DNA of 64,000 nucleotides from Leptidea sinapis. Lineage: Eukaryota > Arthropoda > Insecta > Lepidoptera > Pieridae. Shown here piece after piece: positions 1-9,240 of this stretch (positions are counted from its first letter, which is position 1; the number at the start of each line of letters is the position of its first letter). The DNA lies in the NCBI RefSeq assembly GCF_905404315.1, contig NC_066311.1:6386001-6450000 (forward strand), read 5' to 3'. Position numbers and translations under genes: made by a program. A model generated the notes under the pieces. It searched no databases. It had not been told where the DNA came from and saw only the letters and a program-made list of their open reading frames with translations.

Positions 1-237
1 TTCCTCCGACGTGTGGCGTCGTTCAGAAATCAAATAAAAATAATAGCTTAAAATGAATAACTAATTAGAATTTTTATATCTTTCTAACTTTCTGAGGAGG
101 TAAAAAACAAACTTCCTTAAAACACGGGTAACACTTAAAAAAATGATTCCTTTTGTTTGTTTTAAGTTTATTTTATACAAAAATTAAGGTCTTCTATTTA
201 TCGATTGAGGCAGTACGAAGTCTGCCGGGTCAGCTAG
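1..237 (+). mobile_element. Hel-1 Helitron-like element, 3' part (left end outside window)
   Basis: Non-autonomous rolling-circle-type element cut by the window edge. It ends CGGGTCAGCTAG followed by T, the Helitron CTRR end at an A|T site. A short hairpin (GCAG...CTGC, about 210-225) lies 8 nt before CTAG. It is collinear with the reverse complement of 2870-3246, so both are the same subfamily. No coding capacity. The Helitron class is inferred from the termini. Confidence 0.7.
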
Positions 238-1051
238 TAAAATTATAAATATCAACAAAAGTATTGTATGACTTTAGATAGAAGTAGGTATGCAAAGAAT
301 ATACTACTCTCTTACTAGGACACTAATAAAATTGTACACTTCTGCACACATACAATTAAAACAACAATAAAAACAGAATATAAAAGTCAACATAGCACAG
401 TATCTACAGAATTATTACAACAAAAAATAACACCCAAAAAAGTAATTGCGTTGGAAACAAGAAAAAACCGTAAAAAAATAGTTGTTTTCGCATTCGTTGG
501 TTGTTATTGAAGTAATATCACGGACAATAGCAACTAGTACAATGACCGGTGTAATCGTGGAACACAATAGATAATAAATGGTTGTTCTGTACCGATGGTT
601 CGAGGTTCTGGTGTGACTGGTTTTTATAGCCTAAACACATGATCGGATTTGGTACGGTCGAACCATTGGACGTCGTCGTCCGAGTTTTCTTCTCACCCCC
701 TGCGTGAGGGCGGGTGTCAGAGCAGAGTCCTATACCCTGGCTCTTATTCTCCCAAAACATTGGGAGAGTCGTTGGGTATTATTGGGGTCGTCGTTGCTGG
801 GGGCACAACGATATTTATTTATTTATATATTTTTTTGTTTGGTTTTGTTCGAACCATTGGACGCGGACTGGTAGCGGACCATATTCGATGGTATGTCGTA
901 GTGTCCAAAAATCCATGTCTCTGTGTCTAGAGAACCAGCGATGAGAAGTAAAATTCCCAACATGATGCTAGACACAATTTTGGTTCTTTGATGTCCATAT
1001 TGTTATTAGTTATAAGATTTCTAAACAAATGATTAGTTTTCTTTAGTGTTA
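238..1051. other. Unassigned sequence with one GC-rich patch
   Basis: No gene seen. 238-640 is AT-rich and featureless. 650-960 is GC-richer and contains the 15-mer TCGAACCATTGGACG twice (659-673 and 850-864). Short open frames across 518-944 do not resemble any protein I know and are probably chance. Confidence 0.4.
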
Positions 1052-1190
1052 ATTCCGCCAATATTTGTCTTTAAACAATTCGACACGTGTTTCGCCTCTA
1101 CACGAGGCATCCTCAGGACGTGTTGTCTCGCCAAAATCTGGTCCGAGCGAAACACGTGTCGAATTGTTTAAAGACAAATGTTGGCGGAAT
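1052..1190. repeat. MITE H fold-back copy with 44-bp arms
   Basis: Arms 1052-1095 and 1147-1190 are reverse complements with one mismatch (44 bp each), separated by a ~50-bp loop carrying the family's CACGAGGCATCCTCAGG core. This can form a long stem-loop. Related copies occur at 5868-6052, 58254-58371 and 60219-60405, but here the right arm duplicates the internal CACGTGTTTCGC segment, which the other copies do not show. Confidence 0.8.
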
Positions 1191-1629
1191 CAATAATTTT
1201 TTTTTTATAAGATTTCTGTAAACTTTTGAACCAAGTAAACCTTTTAATTATTAAAATTGCCGCCCGGACCGTACCGAGTAGCGTTGTACTCGACCAATTG
1301 GTGCGAGGCTACCACTGTACGCCTGATAGTTCGGCCGTACCTGATAGTCCGATCATGTGTTTGGTCTATAACACTGGTATTTGAACCTGACAAAACGTTT
1401 CTGTATTATAGTATCGCTCAGCCGAACTCATTTCAATTATCTTAGTAGTCTTGAGACAAAGTACAATTGGACAATGAAATTACATCAGACCATGCCTAAC
1501 TACTAAAGAATACACACACACACACACTCACAGATATCCTGTACCTCTCATGTTTTGTTTTGTTTGTGTCTTACCAAACGTTAATTATTGTTTCTACTTT
1601 TTACTTACGTATTATTTTACTTTCTTATA
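1191..1629. other. Unassigned, with (AC)n microsatellite
   Basis: A moderately GC-rich patch (about 1258-1380) matches nothing I recognise. A short (AC)n run sits at about 1509-1527. No coding signal. Confidence 0.4.
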
Positions 1630-1910
1630 TCTAATATATAAAATTCTCGTGTCATGGTGTTAAACTTTGAACTCCTCCGAAACGGCTTGACCGATTCTCA
1701 TGAAATTTTGAGTGCATATTGGGTAGGTCTGAGAATCGGACAACATCTATTTTTCATCCCCCTAAATGTTAAGAGTGGTCCACACGAATTTGTTTGATTA
1801 TGAGTCAGCATTAAAAATACATACAACTTCAAATTTTCACCCATCTACGATCAACAGTTACTTTTGTATCGCGATTTTAATATCGGCAATACGTTTGCTG
1901 GGTCAGTTAG
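1630..1910 (+). mobile_element. Helitron-like non-autonomous element
   Basis: Starts TCTAATATATAAAATTC directly after an A and ends GGGTCAGTTAG directly before a T, fitting Helitron insertion between A and T (TTAG in place of CTAG). Internal ACGGCTTGACCGATTCTCAT matches the 'ACGGCTGGACCGATT' block common to the window's other Helitron-like copies. No coding capacity. Confidence 0.65.
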
Positions 1911-2144
1911 TATTTATCTATATTTTACTATAGTATATATTGTGTGTGTAAATTTTTGACACTTTTCTTACCCTTTTCATGTACTGTCTCTCTCTTTTAT
2001 TGTATTACAAACTGGTTGCCTGGAAGAGATTACTATATAGTTATAAGGCCGCCATTTGCATGATATGATGTTATTATGTATGTTAGTAGTTAAGTTATAT
2101 TTTGTTAATGTGGTGTCAAAAAAGTGAAATAAATAAATTACCAT

Positions 2145-2293
2145 TGTAAAGGTCCTTTGCACAGGATGCCGGCTAGATTATGGGTACCAAAACGGCGCCT
2201 TCTTCTGCTGTGAAGCATTAATGTGCAAGCATTATTGTGTTTCAGTCTAAAAGTCGCCGTAGCTAGTGAAATTACTGGACAAATAAGACTTAA
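2145..2293 (+). mobile_element. SINE A, 5' half (interrupted copy)
   Basis: Begins in the TCCTTTGCACAGGATGCCGG region and continues through the GCGCCGTAGCTAGTGAAATTACTGG block to GACTTAA, where a TTAA-flanked element interrupts it. The other half resumes at 2742. SINE A copies elsewhere show this stretch uninterrupted. Confidence 0.8.
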
Positions 2294-2741
2294 GGCGACA
2301 CTAAATGCCGGCGACCTTGAGCGATATGAGTTCACGGCTCCTATGTAACAAAGCCAATATTTTCAAAATGCTTGGGTCGAAAATGTAACATTTTTACAGG
2401 CTATCTGCTTAATTGCTTACAATCCTCATTATTGATTACTAATCTGAATAAATGTACCTACATAAAAAAGTAAAATCTATAAGAACAACTTTTATGATAG
2501 TAGTATACTAAACAAATGCATGATGCCGAGAAAAAACTTGTTTAACTGCAAAGAAAACTGGTAGATCATAATAGCTCTGGAGTGTTAACTTTATTCAACA
2601 ATAAGCATTAGCAACCTACAAGTAAGACTTAAGGGTATGTGTAACAGGATAAAGTAGTGTTCATAGCTCCAAATCCTATATTTTCACCACAAAACTTGTC
2701 TAAAAATACCTTGTTTGCATGTTTTCTGTTTACCCTTCGCC
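2294..2741 (-). mobile_element. MITE D: piggyBac-like non-autonomous element inside SINE A
   Basis: Bounded by TTAA on both sides (2290-2293 and 2742-2745) and inserted in the middle of a SINE A copy, so the target duplication is directly visible. The termini are GGCGACAC and CTTCGCC, with a short terminal inverted GGCGA. It aligns along its length with 56255-56667 and, in part, with 62396-62597. TTAA duplication is the hallmark of the piggyBac superfamily; no transposase is present, so this is a deletion derivative mobilised in trans (inference). The short open frame 2657-2869 merely reads through it. Confidence 0.8.
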
Positions 2742-2832
2742 TTAACTTCATATGCCTCAAGGTGATGAGCGCAATAACAGGAGCGGCACTGCATTGTAAT
2801 GTCCTGCTCGTCCCGTCCTTTATTGTCATAGA
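2742..2832 (+). mobile_element. SINE A, 3' half (interrupted copy)
   Basis: Resumes after MITE D at the CTCAAGGTGATGAGCGC block and continues through GCGGCACTGCATTGTAATG and CTGCTCGTCCCGTCC to TTTATTGTCATA. A piece of the internal hairpin and the Poly(A) tail are reduced. Confidence 0.75.
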
Positions 2833-2869
2833 AAATATTTTCTATAGATTTGTGGTAAGTGTTTCATGA

Positions 2870-3246
2870 CTAGCTGACCCGGCAGACTTCGTACTGCCTC
2901 AATCGATGAAAGAGCTTAATTTTTGTATAAAATAAACCTAAAACAAACAAAAGAACTTTTTTTTAAGTGTTATTACCCGTGTTTTAAGGAAGTTTATTTT
3001 TTACTTCTAATTAGTTATTCATTTTAAACTATTATTTTTATTTGATTTCTGAACTACGGGGGACACATCAAAGGAAAATCAAAATTGTTTTTTTATTTAA
3101 TTCCGAGCATTATTATATTTATTCAACCGTTTAAACCTTCTCTGGACTTCCAATAATAATTCAAAACCAAAATTATCCAAATCGGTCCAGCCGTTCTCGA
3201 GTTTTAGCGAGACTAACGAACAGCAATTTATTTTTATATATATAGA
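2870..3246 (-). mobile_element. Hel-1 element, first of a head-to-tail pair
   Basis: On the minus strand it starts TCTATATATATAAAAAT (at 3246) and ends GGGTCAGCTAG (at 2870). Contains the conserved GTCTCGCTAAAACTCGAGAA block and the 3' hairpin GCAG/CTGC. Its left boundary abuts the next copy without a spacer at 3246/3247. Non-coding. Confidence 0.8.
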
Positions 3247-3606
3247 CTAGCTGACCCGACAGACGTTGTTCTGTATATAATAAATAAAATAATGTTTTTT
3301 TATGGATTTGTCAATAATATATCATAAAATCAAGAATTGCTTCGTAAAAATACATCCTGTTGTTGTAATAAAATTGTTTCACAGCATAACTGTCAAACTG
3401 TTGCTTCAATAAATGCGACGGGCATCAAAGGAAAATCAAATTTGTTGTTTTTATTTAATTCCAAGCATTTTCCTATATATTCAATTCCTTTTAAACCTTC
3501 CCTGTACTTCCACAAATAATTCAAAACCAAAATTATCCAAATCGGTCCAGCCGTTCTCGAGTTTTATCGAGACTAACGAACAGCAATGTATTTTTATATA
3601 TATAGA
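3247..3606 (-). mobile_element. Hel-1 element, second of a head-to-tail pair
   Basis: CTAG end at 3247 directly joined to the TATATAGA start of the copy at 2870-3246; other end at 3606. The 3' hairpin has stem ACAGA/TCTGT, different bases from its neighbour's but still complementary. The 3'-terminal half differs from the neighbour while the 5' 150 bp are nearly identical, so this is not a simple recent tandem duplication. Confidence 0.8.
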
Positions 3607-3703
3607 TAATATGAACTCACTAAGTATCACTCACATCCACTAAGTTTATCTAGTTTTAAGCTTTTTCTTACCACAGCTAAGTGTACATTGAATTAATTCA
3701 TAT

Positions 3704-3860
3704 TAAATATCAAAATGTAAGGATAATACCGCGCACGAAATATTAGCTGACGTTGCAGTATTTCATACGAGCTTGATTTGTATCAAATATATGCACGCAG
3801 CATGAATTAAATTTCAACTGTATGACATTCCATTATTTCAAGAATATTAATCTTGCGCAT
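3704..3860 (+). repeat. Unnamed dispersed repeat, copy 1
   Basis: About 155 bp shared with 6070-6255 in the same orientation: both contain ATATCAAAATG, then TACCGCGCACG or TGCCGCGCACG, then a GCTGACGT block, then ATGACATTC and ATTATTTC.AGAATATT. No terminal repeats seen. Class unknown. Confidence 0.6.
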
Positions 3861-3867
3861 TTTACAT

Positions 3868-4342
3868 ATCTTAATATATATAAATTAAGTGACATGTTGT
3901 TTGTCCACGATGGACTCCTAAACTAATGAATGGATTTAAATGGGGAGATATAGAATACTTTTTATCTCGATTTTGGACCCATCATTATTTTAATTTCCAA
4001 TATTTGTTTTGTATGGAAATATTTTCTGTGAGAGAATTTGTCAATAATATATCATAACATCAAAAATTACTTCCTAAAATATGCACCCTGCTGTCGTAAT
4101 GAAATTGTTTCACAGCAGAACTGTCAAACTGTGCGTCAATAAATTCTCTCATAGAAATTATGTATGGACACATCAAAGGAAAAACAAATTTGTTGTTTTT
4201 ATTTAATTTTCCTATTTATTCACCTTTTTAACCTTCTCTGGACTTCCACAAATAATTCAACACCAAAATAAGCCAAATCGGTCCAGCCGTTCTCGAGTTT
4301 TAGCGAGACTAACGAACAGCAATTCATTTTTATATATATAGA
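3868..4342. mobile_element. Composite of two oppositely oriented Hel-1 fragments
   Basis: 3868-4026 matches the reverse complement of the 11450-11640 end of another Hel-1 copy. 4027-4342 is a minus-strand Hel-1 5' part ending in ATTCATTTTTATATATATAG. Immediately after, GTACAGAACAACGTCTGTCGGG (4344 on) resembles an inverted 3' terminus. The result is a scrambled junction of three Helitron pieces. Confidence 0.55.
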
Positions 4343-4603
4343 TGTACAGAACAACGTCTGTCGGGTGTTAGAAACCATGGCCATGGCAACTTATCATTCC
4401 CTCCTCGTTAAACTGGTTTAGTCGTACAGAGAGGTTTGATGGAAGTATTTGGAAAGGATTGTCTATGAATTTTAGATACAGATGTCTCTGGTTTGCTTAT
4501 TGATTCGATCATCAAATTTGATTTAAAATAGTCTAATGCTTACAAATAAATAAATCCAACAACGGATTCTAAGCTAACAATCATAAAAAAGCAAAAACGT
4601 CTT

Positions 4604-4925
4604 ACGGCCGTTCCCAATATACTATCGGCAGATAGAGATAAATTACTACATTATTGTCAGTTATTAGCTGTCAATAATCTGAAGCTGTTCCAATATACCC
4701 GTTAAGTCATTCTTATCGCCTTATATTGGGACGCGTGAATTTCCATACAAACTTCTAACGCTGGTAAGCTATACCACAGTAGACATATGTATTGTCGTCC
4801 CATTGACAGACAGCATGTACAGATAAGGTGATTTACCGTCGATAAGTTTATTGGGACAGAAAAGTCAACGATATTTACGATTTTTATCTCAAGTAAGAGA
4901 TAGACTGAATATTGGGAACGGCCGT
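4604..4925. mobile_element. MITE with 17-bp terminal inverted repeats
   Basis: Perfect terminal inverted repeats ACGGCCGTTCCCAATAT at 4604-4620 and 4909-4925 enclose 322 bp without coding capacity. Sub-terminal sequences are also partly symmetric (AGATAGAGATAA versus TTATCTCAAG..GAGATAG). Flanks read CTT-A and T-TGA; an imperfect TTA/TTG pair would fit a PIF/Harbinger-type 3-bp target duplication, but that assignment is weak. Confidence 0.7.
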
Positions 4926-5256
4926 TGATAGTCCACTATCTATTTTCGGAGTCGGGTATTTAATAAATCAAACTTCTTTGAATACGTACTTATCAATAAA
5001 ATAACTTATATCAGTAAAGCGAATACTCGTATTATTATTTCAAATACAAAACTAGAGGAATTTAAAAAATAATTAACTGTTGCCCGCGACTTCGTCCGTA
5101 TTTACCAGTGTATTCATATTATCTGTTGTTCCAATTTATTCCTTTACATTTTAATTCCTTTAATTTCACTAAAAAATGGCCGTGGCTAGCTACGAACATG
5201 ACAAAAAGACATTATTTTTGTAGAACGTTGCATATGCGTACCACGGTATCACGAAA

Positions 5257-5566
5257 ATTTTTTTTTATGGAATTGGAGGATAAACGAGCGTACGGGTCAC
5301 CTGGTGTTAAGTGATCACCGCCGCCCACATTCTCTTGCAACACCAGAGGAATCACAAGAGCGTTGCCGGCCTTTAAGGAAGGTGTACGCGCTTTTTTTGA
5401 AGGTCCCCATGTCGTATCGTCCCGGAAACATCGCACAAGGAAGCTCATTCCACAGCTTAGTAGTACGAGGAAGAAAGCTCCTTGAAAACCTCACTGTGGA
5501 GGACCGCCACACATCCAGATGGTGGGGATGATATCCTAACTTGTGGCGTGCGAAGGTGGAATTACC
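5257..5566 (-). pseudogene. LINE B 3' end: broken non-LTR reverse transcriptase C-terminus
   Basis: Minus-strand translation gives a reverse-transcriptase C-terminal tail with VWRSSTVRFSRSFLPRTTKL and LWNELPCAMFPGRYDMGTF. A frame change follows before the 3' UTR-like sequence and a poly(T) tract at 5257-5266 (the poly(A) tail on the minus strand). It is 5'-truncated, as usual for target-primed retrotransposition. The family is jockey/CR1-like by motif (established pattern); the exact clade is not resolved. Similar copies: 20010-20409, 33526-33800, 50041-50613, 62672-62791. Confidence 0.8.
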
Positions 5567-5655
5567 TTACCTTACACTTATACCTACTTCACAAAACAAA
5601 TATTATATGTAAGGCTTGAGAGCATAGCCTTCATTTGTTCATTACCATCATAATG

Positions 5656-5765
5656 ACGATCTGTAGATCCTACGTACTAAGCTAGAGGTCCCGGTAGGTG
5701 CAAGCATTTATATGATGAATATGGATGTTTGTTTCCGAGTCATGGATGTTTATATGCATGTCGCA
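5656..5765 (+). mobile_element. tRNA-derived SINE S, B box deleted
   Basis: Matches the SINE at 41770-41977 from the anticodon-arm region (CTACGTACTAAGCTAGAGG) into the GTTTGTTTCCGAGTCATGGATG tail. The B box is missing: CCCGGGTTCGAATCCCGG of the reference copy is reduced to CCCGG, as expected from a deletion between the two CCCGG repeats. This copy is therefore incapable of pol III transcription by its own promoter (inference). Confidence 0.75.
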
Positions 5766-5867
5766 ATGATAAAATCATAAATTTTCAAATAATAGTTTCG
5801 TATAAAAATTGCCGATTTACGAAAATTTATTGAATTAGGCGTTACTTTGCGGAAATCCATAATTATG

Positions 5868-6052
5868 CAAATGCTTTAAGTTTTCTTTAGAGTTAATTCC
5901 GCCAATATTTGTTTTAAAAAAATTCGACACGTGTTTCGCCTCTGCACGAGGCATCCTCAGGACGTGTTGTCTCGCCAAAATCTGGCACGAGACTCAATGT
6001 CTCGTGCCGGAATATTGGCGGAATTAATACTAAAGAAAACTCAAATCATTTG
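5868..6052. mobile_element. MITE H, complete copy with 42-bp terminal inverted repeats
   Basis: Terminal arms 5868-5909 and 6011-6052 are reverse complements with about four mismatches (CAAATG..TTTTCTTTAG..TTAATTCCGCC). The interior holds CACGTGTTTCGCCTC and CACGAGGCATCCTCAGG, then a perfect 10-bp stem GGCACGAGAC/GTCTCGTGCC at about 5982-6008. No reading frame. The 50 bp to the left (from about 5817) are also shared with 60219-60270, so the mobile unit may be longer or two copies sit in the same host repeat. Confidence 0.75.
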
Positions 6053-6069
6053 TATATAAGAATTGCGTA

Positions 6070-6255
6070 TAAAATATCAAAATGCTAGGTTAATGCCGCG
6101 CACGTAAAGTCCCGCTGACGTAGCGTTATTAAATCTAGATACGAGCGGATATTCCAGTAGTTACATTCGAGCTCCACTACCAAATGCATGCACGAGTTAA
6201 ATTTAACTTCATGACATTCAATTATTTCGAGAATATTTAATGTTGTACTCGCAAA
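6070..6255 (+). repeat. Unnamed dispersed repeat, copy 2
   Basis: Collinear with 3704-3860 (roughly three quarters identical by eye). It lies directly right of the MITE H copy. Class unknown. Confidence 0.6.
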
Positions 6256-7599
6256 CTCAAGACTACTTGCCACTTTCAATGTGAGATTTGTTCACACCCT
6301 TAAAGTGAAAAACTTGGGGTTTATTATTGAAATAAAGAGATATCAATTTAAAGAGCCTAAAATATTGTGACATCTAAGAACGGGGTTCGAAAATCACCAG
6401 TATACTGGTATTTCCGTAAATAATGTATTACAATTATTCCAGCAGTCACTAAATATCGTCTTACCAATTCCTCGTTACTTTAAATTGTATGTGCTTGTTA
6501 TGAAAAAATGAGTCAAGTGAGCCTCTATATATATACGCCTAAGGATTATTCTCAAATGATGTCGGACAGTGTTGTTATTGTTTACGTGACATATAGTTTT
6601 TAGTCAATTTTATCATTGATAACTCTAGCAAAAATTCGACGTGACCTTCAAAACAACTTCTTTCAACAACTCCAATAATATTCTGCGTAGATATATAGGG
6701 CTTTATTAAATTAAATCAGTCAAATGCTGCGATTCCAGCTTCTCTACATTATAAGCTGGAATCGTCAGAGATTCAGTATTTCTCCTAACTGCTCGATTCT
6801 TTGGTTGCGATTCGGTTAACTCCTCCTAAATCTCCTCCTTAATGACACACAATTATACCAAGTTTCTTCGTAAGGTGATAAAGCAGTTCCACAGTACTAC
6901 ACCACGACAAAGTGAGCAGCTCTTTGTTGGACGCCGTCAAATGATTCGAGGTAATGGACCTAATTGGACTGCACCAGTTCAAAGAAAACTAGCCAGATCT
7001 GCGCCGAATGTAGGCAGCGAGAGAAGGTCGGCCGTCTATAGTATTGTCTCGCTCTGTTGATAACCCCCAGTTTCTATAAGCAGCTTTTCGTTGAGAAAGA
7101 GGAAGAATAGTTTAAAAGTTAATGTCGCCTTCTTAAAGTGTATTTTAGTAAAATCATAATTAATTATTTTCTACTGTTTAGAACTTCTTTCCTGACGCTA
7201 TTTCGTTCAAGAATTTCATATTTTCTATTTACGTTAACAAAGTTCCATATCTCACGTTGATTCTGTGTGGATTATATCCCCGGTAGAGTCTTGAGCCCAC
7301 TAGTTATCACCCGCAAAAATTCATTTATAAAAAAATGTTTCTCATAATGAAAGCAACGAAGATAATGCAGTCATTTATTTCAATTTTCATCGCGAACCGG
7401 ACAGTTTCATTATGAAAAGAATATTTAATTTTTCTCTGAGGAAATAATCTTTATGGCGACTTGAATTAATAATTGCTACCTCGTTTAGAATGAGAATACT
7501 TGCATAGAAAATTTGCCAGGTATTCAACCGGATCAACATTGTGGGTGTAAATTTTTCAATAAATCGTTATGAGTCGAAGTCATCTACCAACTACTCTAA
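6256..7599. other. Unassigned AT-rich DNA
   Basis: No gene or recognised repeat. The short open frame 6842-7060 (72 codons) has no motif I recognise and no flanking exon signals worth reporting. Confidence 0.4.
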
Positions 7600-8090
7600 A
7601 AACACATAAAATAAAATCTAAAGTTCGTATGCATTTAATCCCCTACTAATGTGAATGTAAATTTGTTTGTTACGCTTTCACGCCTCAACCACTGAACCGA
7701 TTTTGATAAAATTTAGTATGGTGATAGACTAGAGCTTGAAACAATTATATCATCCACGTAGACAAAACATTTCATGAAATGAAAACTACTGGGTCAAACT
7801 TTGTAAAAATTTTATGGGAACAAATGGCATCCGCATCGAACTAAAGAAGAATTAAGTTAATCGAATCATAATACTTAGCGTAATCGGTGTACATACATAA
7901 AAAAAACTGATCGAATTGAGAACCTCCTCCTTTTTGAAGTCGGTTAAAAATGACATAGGCTACCTTTTATTGCTTAAAATAAATGAAGGGGTTGAAATGG
8001 GGGCTGGCATTTTGTATTGAAATTCGTCATTATCGAAAATAAAACCATGAAACTTTGTATTTAGGCACTTGTTAAATAATATTTTATAAA
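7600..8090. repeat. Probable decayed Helitron-like sequence
   Basis: Contains GTTACGCTTTCACGCCTCAACCACTGAACCGATTTTGAT-like wording (7670-7710) that parallels the ACGGCTGGACCGATT block of the Helitron-like copies. It also holds CTCCTCCTTTTTGAAGTCGG (7923-7943), a phrase common in lepidopteran repeats. No clear termini. Confidence 0.4.
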
Positions 8091-8097
8091 CATTCGG

Positions 8098-8225
8098 CAT
8101 CCTTTAGACTGAAACACACTAATGCTTACAAATTACTGCTTCACGGCAGAAATAGGCGTCGTTGTGGTACCCATATTGTAGCCGGCATCCTGTGCAAAGG
8201 AGCCTCCTACTTCAGTGGGATTTGA
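8098..8225 (-). mobile_element. SINE A, 5'-end fragment
   Basis: Minus-strand copy of the first ~125 bp of SINE A (TCCTTTGCACAGGATGCCGG through GTGTTTCAGTCTAAAGG). The poly(A) half is missing. Confidence 0.75.
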
Positions 8226-8360
8226 AAAAATATAAGACTCAAGGCTTTTGTCTCAAGTAGCATTAGTGGCAATGAGTTTCTTGCTACTTATTCTCATTAG
8301 CTCAACCCTTTACGAAGTAGCGGTAGATTCAGGTAACATATAAGTTTTTTTTAAACACTT

Positions 8361-8594
8361 TTACACAAATTATCTTGCCCCAAACTAGGCATAGCCTGTA
8401 CTATGGGTGCAAGACAACGATATATTTAATACAATATACTTACTTAAACATACATAAATACATACAAAATCCATGACTCGGAAACAAACATCCATATTCA
8501 TCATATAAATGAATGTACCTACCGGGATTTCGGGAGCCCGGGACCTCTAGCTTAGTAGTCAGAGTCACTAACCATTCGGCTATATGGGCCGTTA
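8361..8594 (-). mobile_element. tRNA-derived SINE S
   Basis: Reverse complement of the SINE family at 41770-41977. The degraded tRNA head (GCCGAATGGTTAGTGACTC..) is at the right, the CCGAGTCATGGATTTTG body in the middle and the CCTAGTTTGGGGCAAGAT-type tail at the left. The B-box region is mutated (CCCGGGCTCCCGAAATCCCGG on the minus strand). Confidence 0.75.
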
Positions 8595-8989
8595 TAACAT
8601 TTAGGTATATTGCAAGAGAATAAAAAGTGTTTCAGTATACCTACCAGTCAAAACACGATGGTGATATTGGCTTATATTTAAAATCGGATAAATAATGATC
8701 ATTTGCCGCCTACAGCAAATCTAATCAGACACGCGTAATGACGATGAAAAATACTAAATGCTTGTAGTTATTGTAAATGTTGATTCTTGTGTATGGTACA
8801 GGGCACAAGAAATCTTAAGCCTACTAAAAATGTTAAGCCGTTTTAACTAACGAATATTTTGCGTTATGATTATACCTACGATATGTTATATTACGATTAC
8901 ATACCTATTTTTAAATTAGTTTATTAGTAATTCATACAAAACAAACCTTATAACTATATTTACTATACTATTACTACATTAAATTTAAA
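8595..8989. other. Unassigned AT-rich DNA
   Basis: Nothing recognised. Confidence 0.4.
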
Positions 8990-9240
8990 CTATCGGCTGA
9001 TCCGTTGACCGAAATAGCTGCCAGGGCTTGGATTTCCAGTAGCCTTGTTGAGGCGCGAAGATAGGACTTTGTTCATTTTCCGCGCTTCTAGGCCCCACGG
9101 GCCAAGTGTCTCGACACCAAACGGCACAAAAAAGTATGACTCACTGAGACCGACATATTTGCGACGCTTGTTGTCTTCAGTCGAAGCAGCAGCCCAGCAC
9201 CAACTGACGTAACTTGGACATCAGAAGGAGCCAGAGCGTC
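8990..9240 (-). pseudogene. Broken non-LTR reverse transcriptase C-terminus
   Basis: Minus-strand translation gives AAASTEDNKRRKYVGLSESY, then FFVPFGVETLGPWGLEA and YFGQRIS. The Y.FVPF.VET.GPWG..A pattern followed by QRIS is typical of the C-terminal region of a LINE reverse transcriptase polyprotein (recalled pattern). A frameshift sits just upstream of the AAAS stretch. It is a GC-rich island in AT-rich DNA, consistent with a decayed coding segment. No promoter or tail seen. Confidence 0.6.

Noticed and set aside
518..944. Short frames on both strands at the left edge
   Set aside because: No recognisable motif; overlapping frames on both strands are expected by chance in the GC-richer patch.
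2657..2869. Recurring peptide MFIAPNA.FS..NLSKN (also near 56118-56339 and 62256-62480)
   Set aside because: It recurs because the MITE D DNA repeats; reading frame ends differ between copies and no domain is visible.
5982..6008. Cloning-adaptor contamination (GGCACGAG resembles a cDNA linker)
   Set aside because: The phrase is part of MITE H and recurs at 58350 and 60383 inside diverged copies, so it is native.
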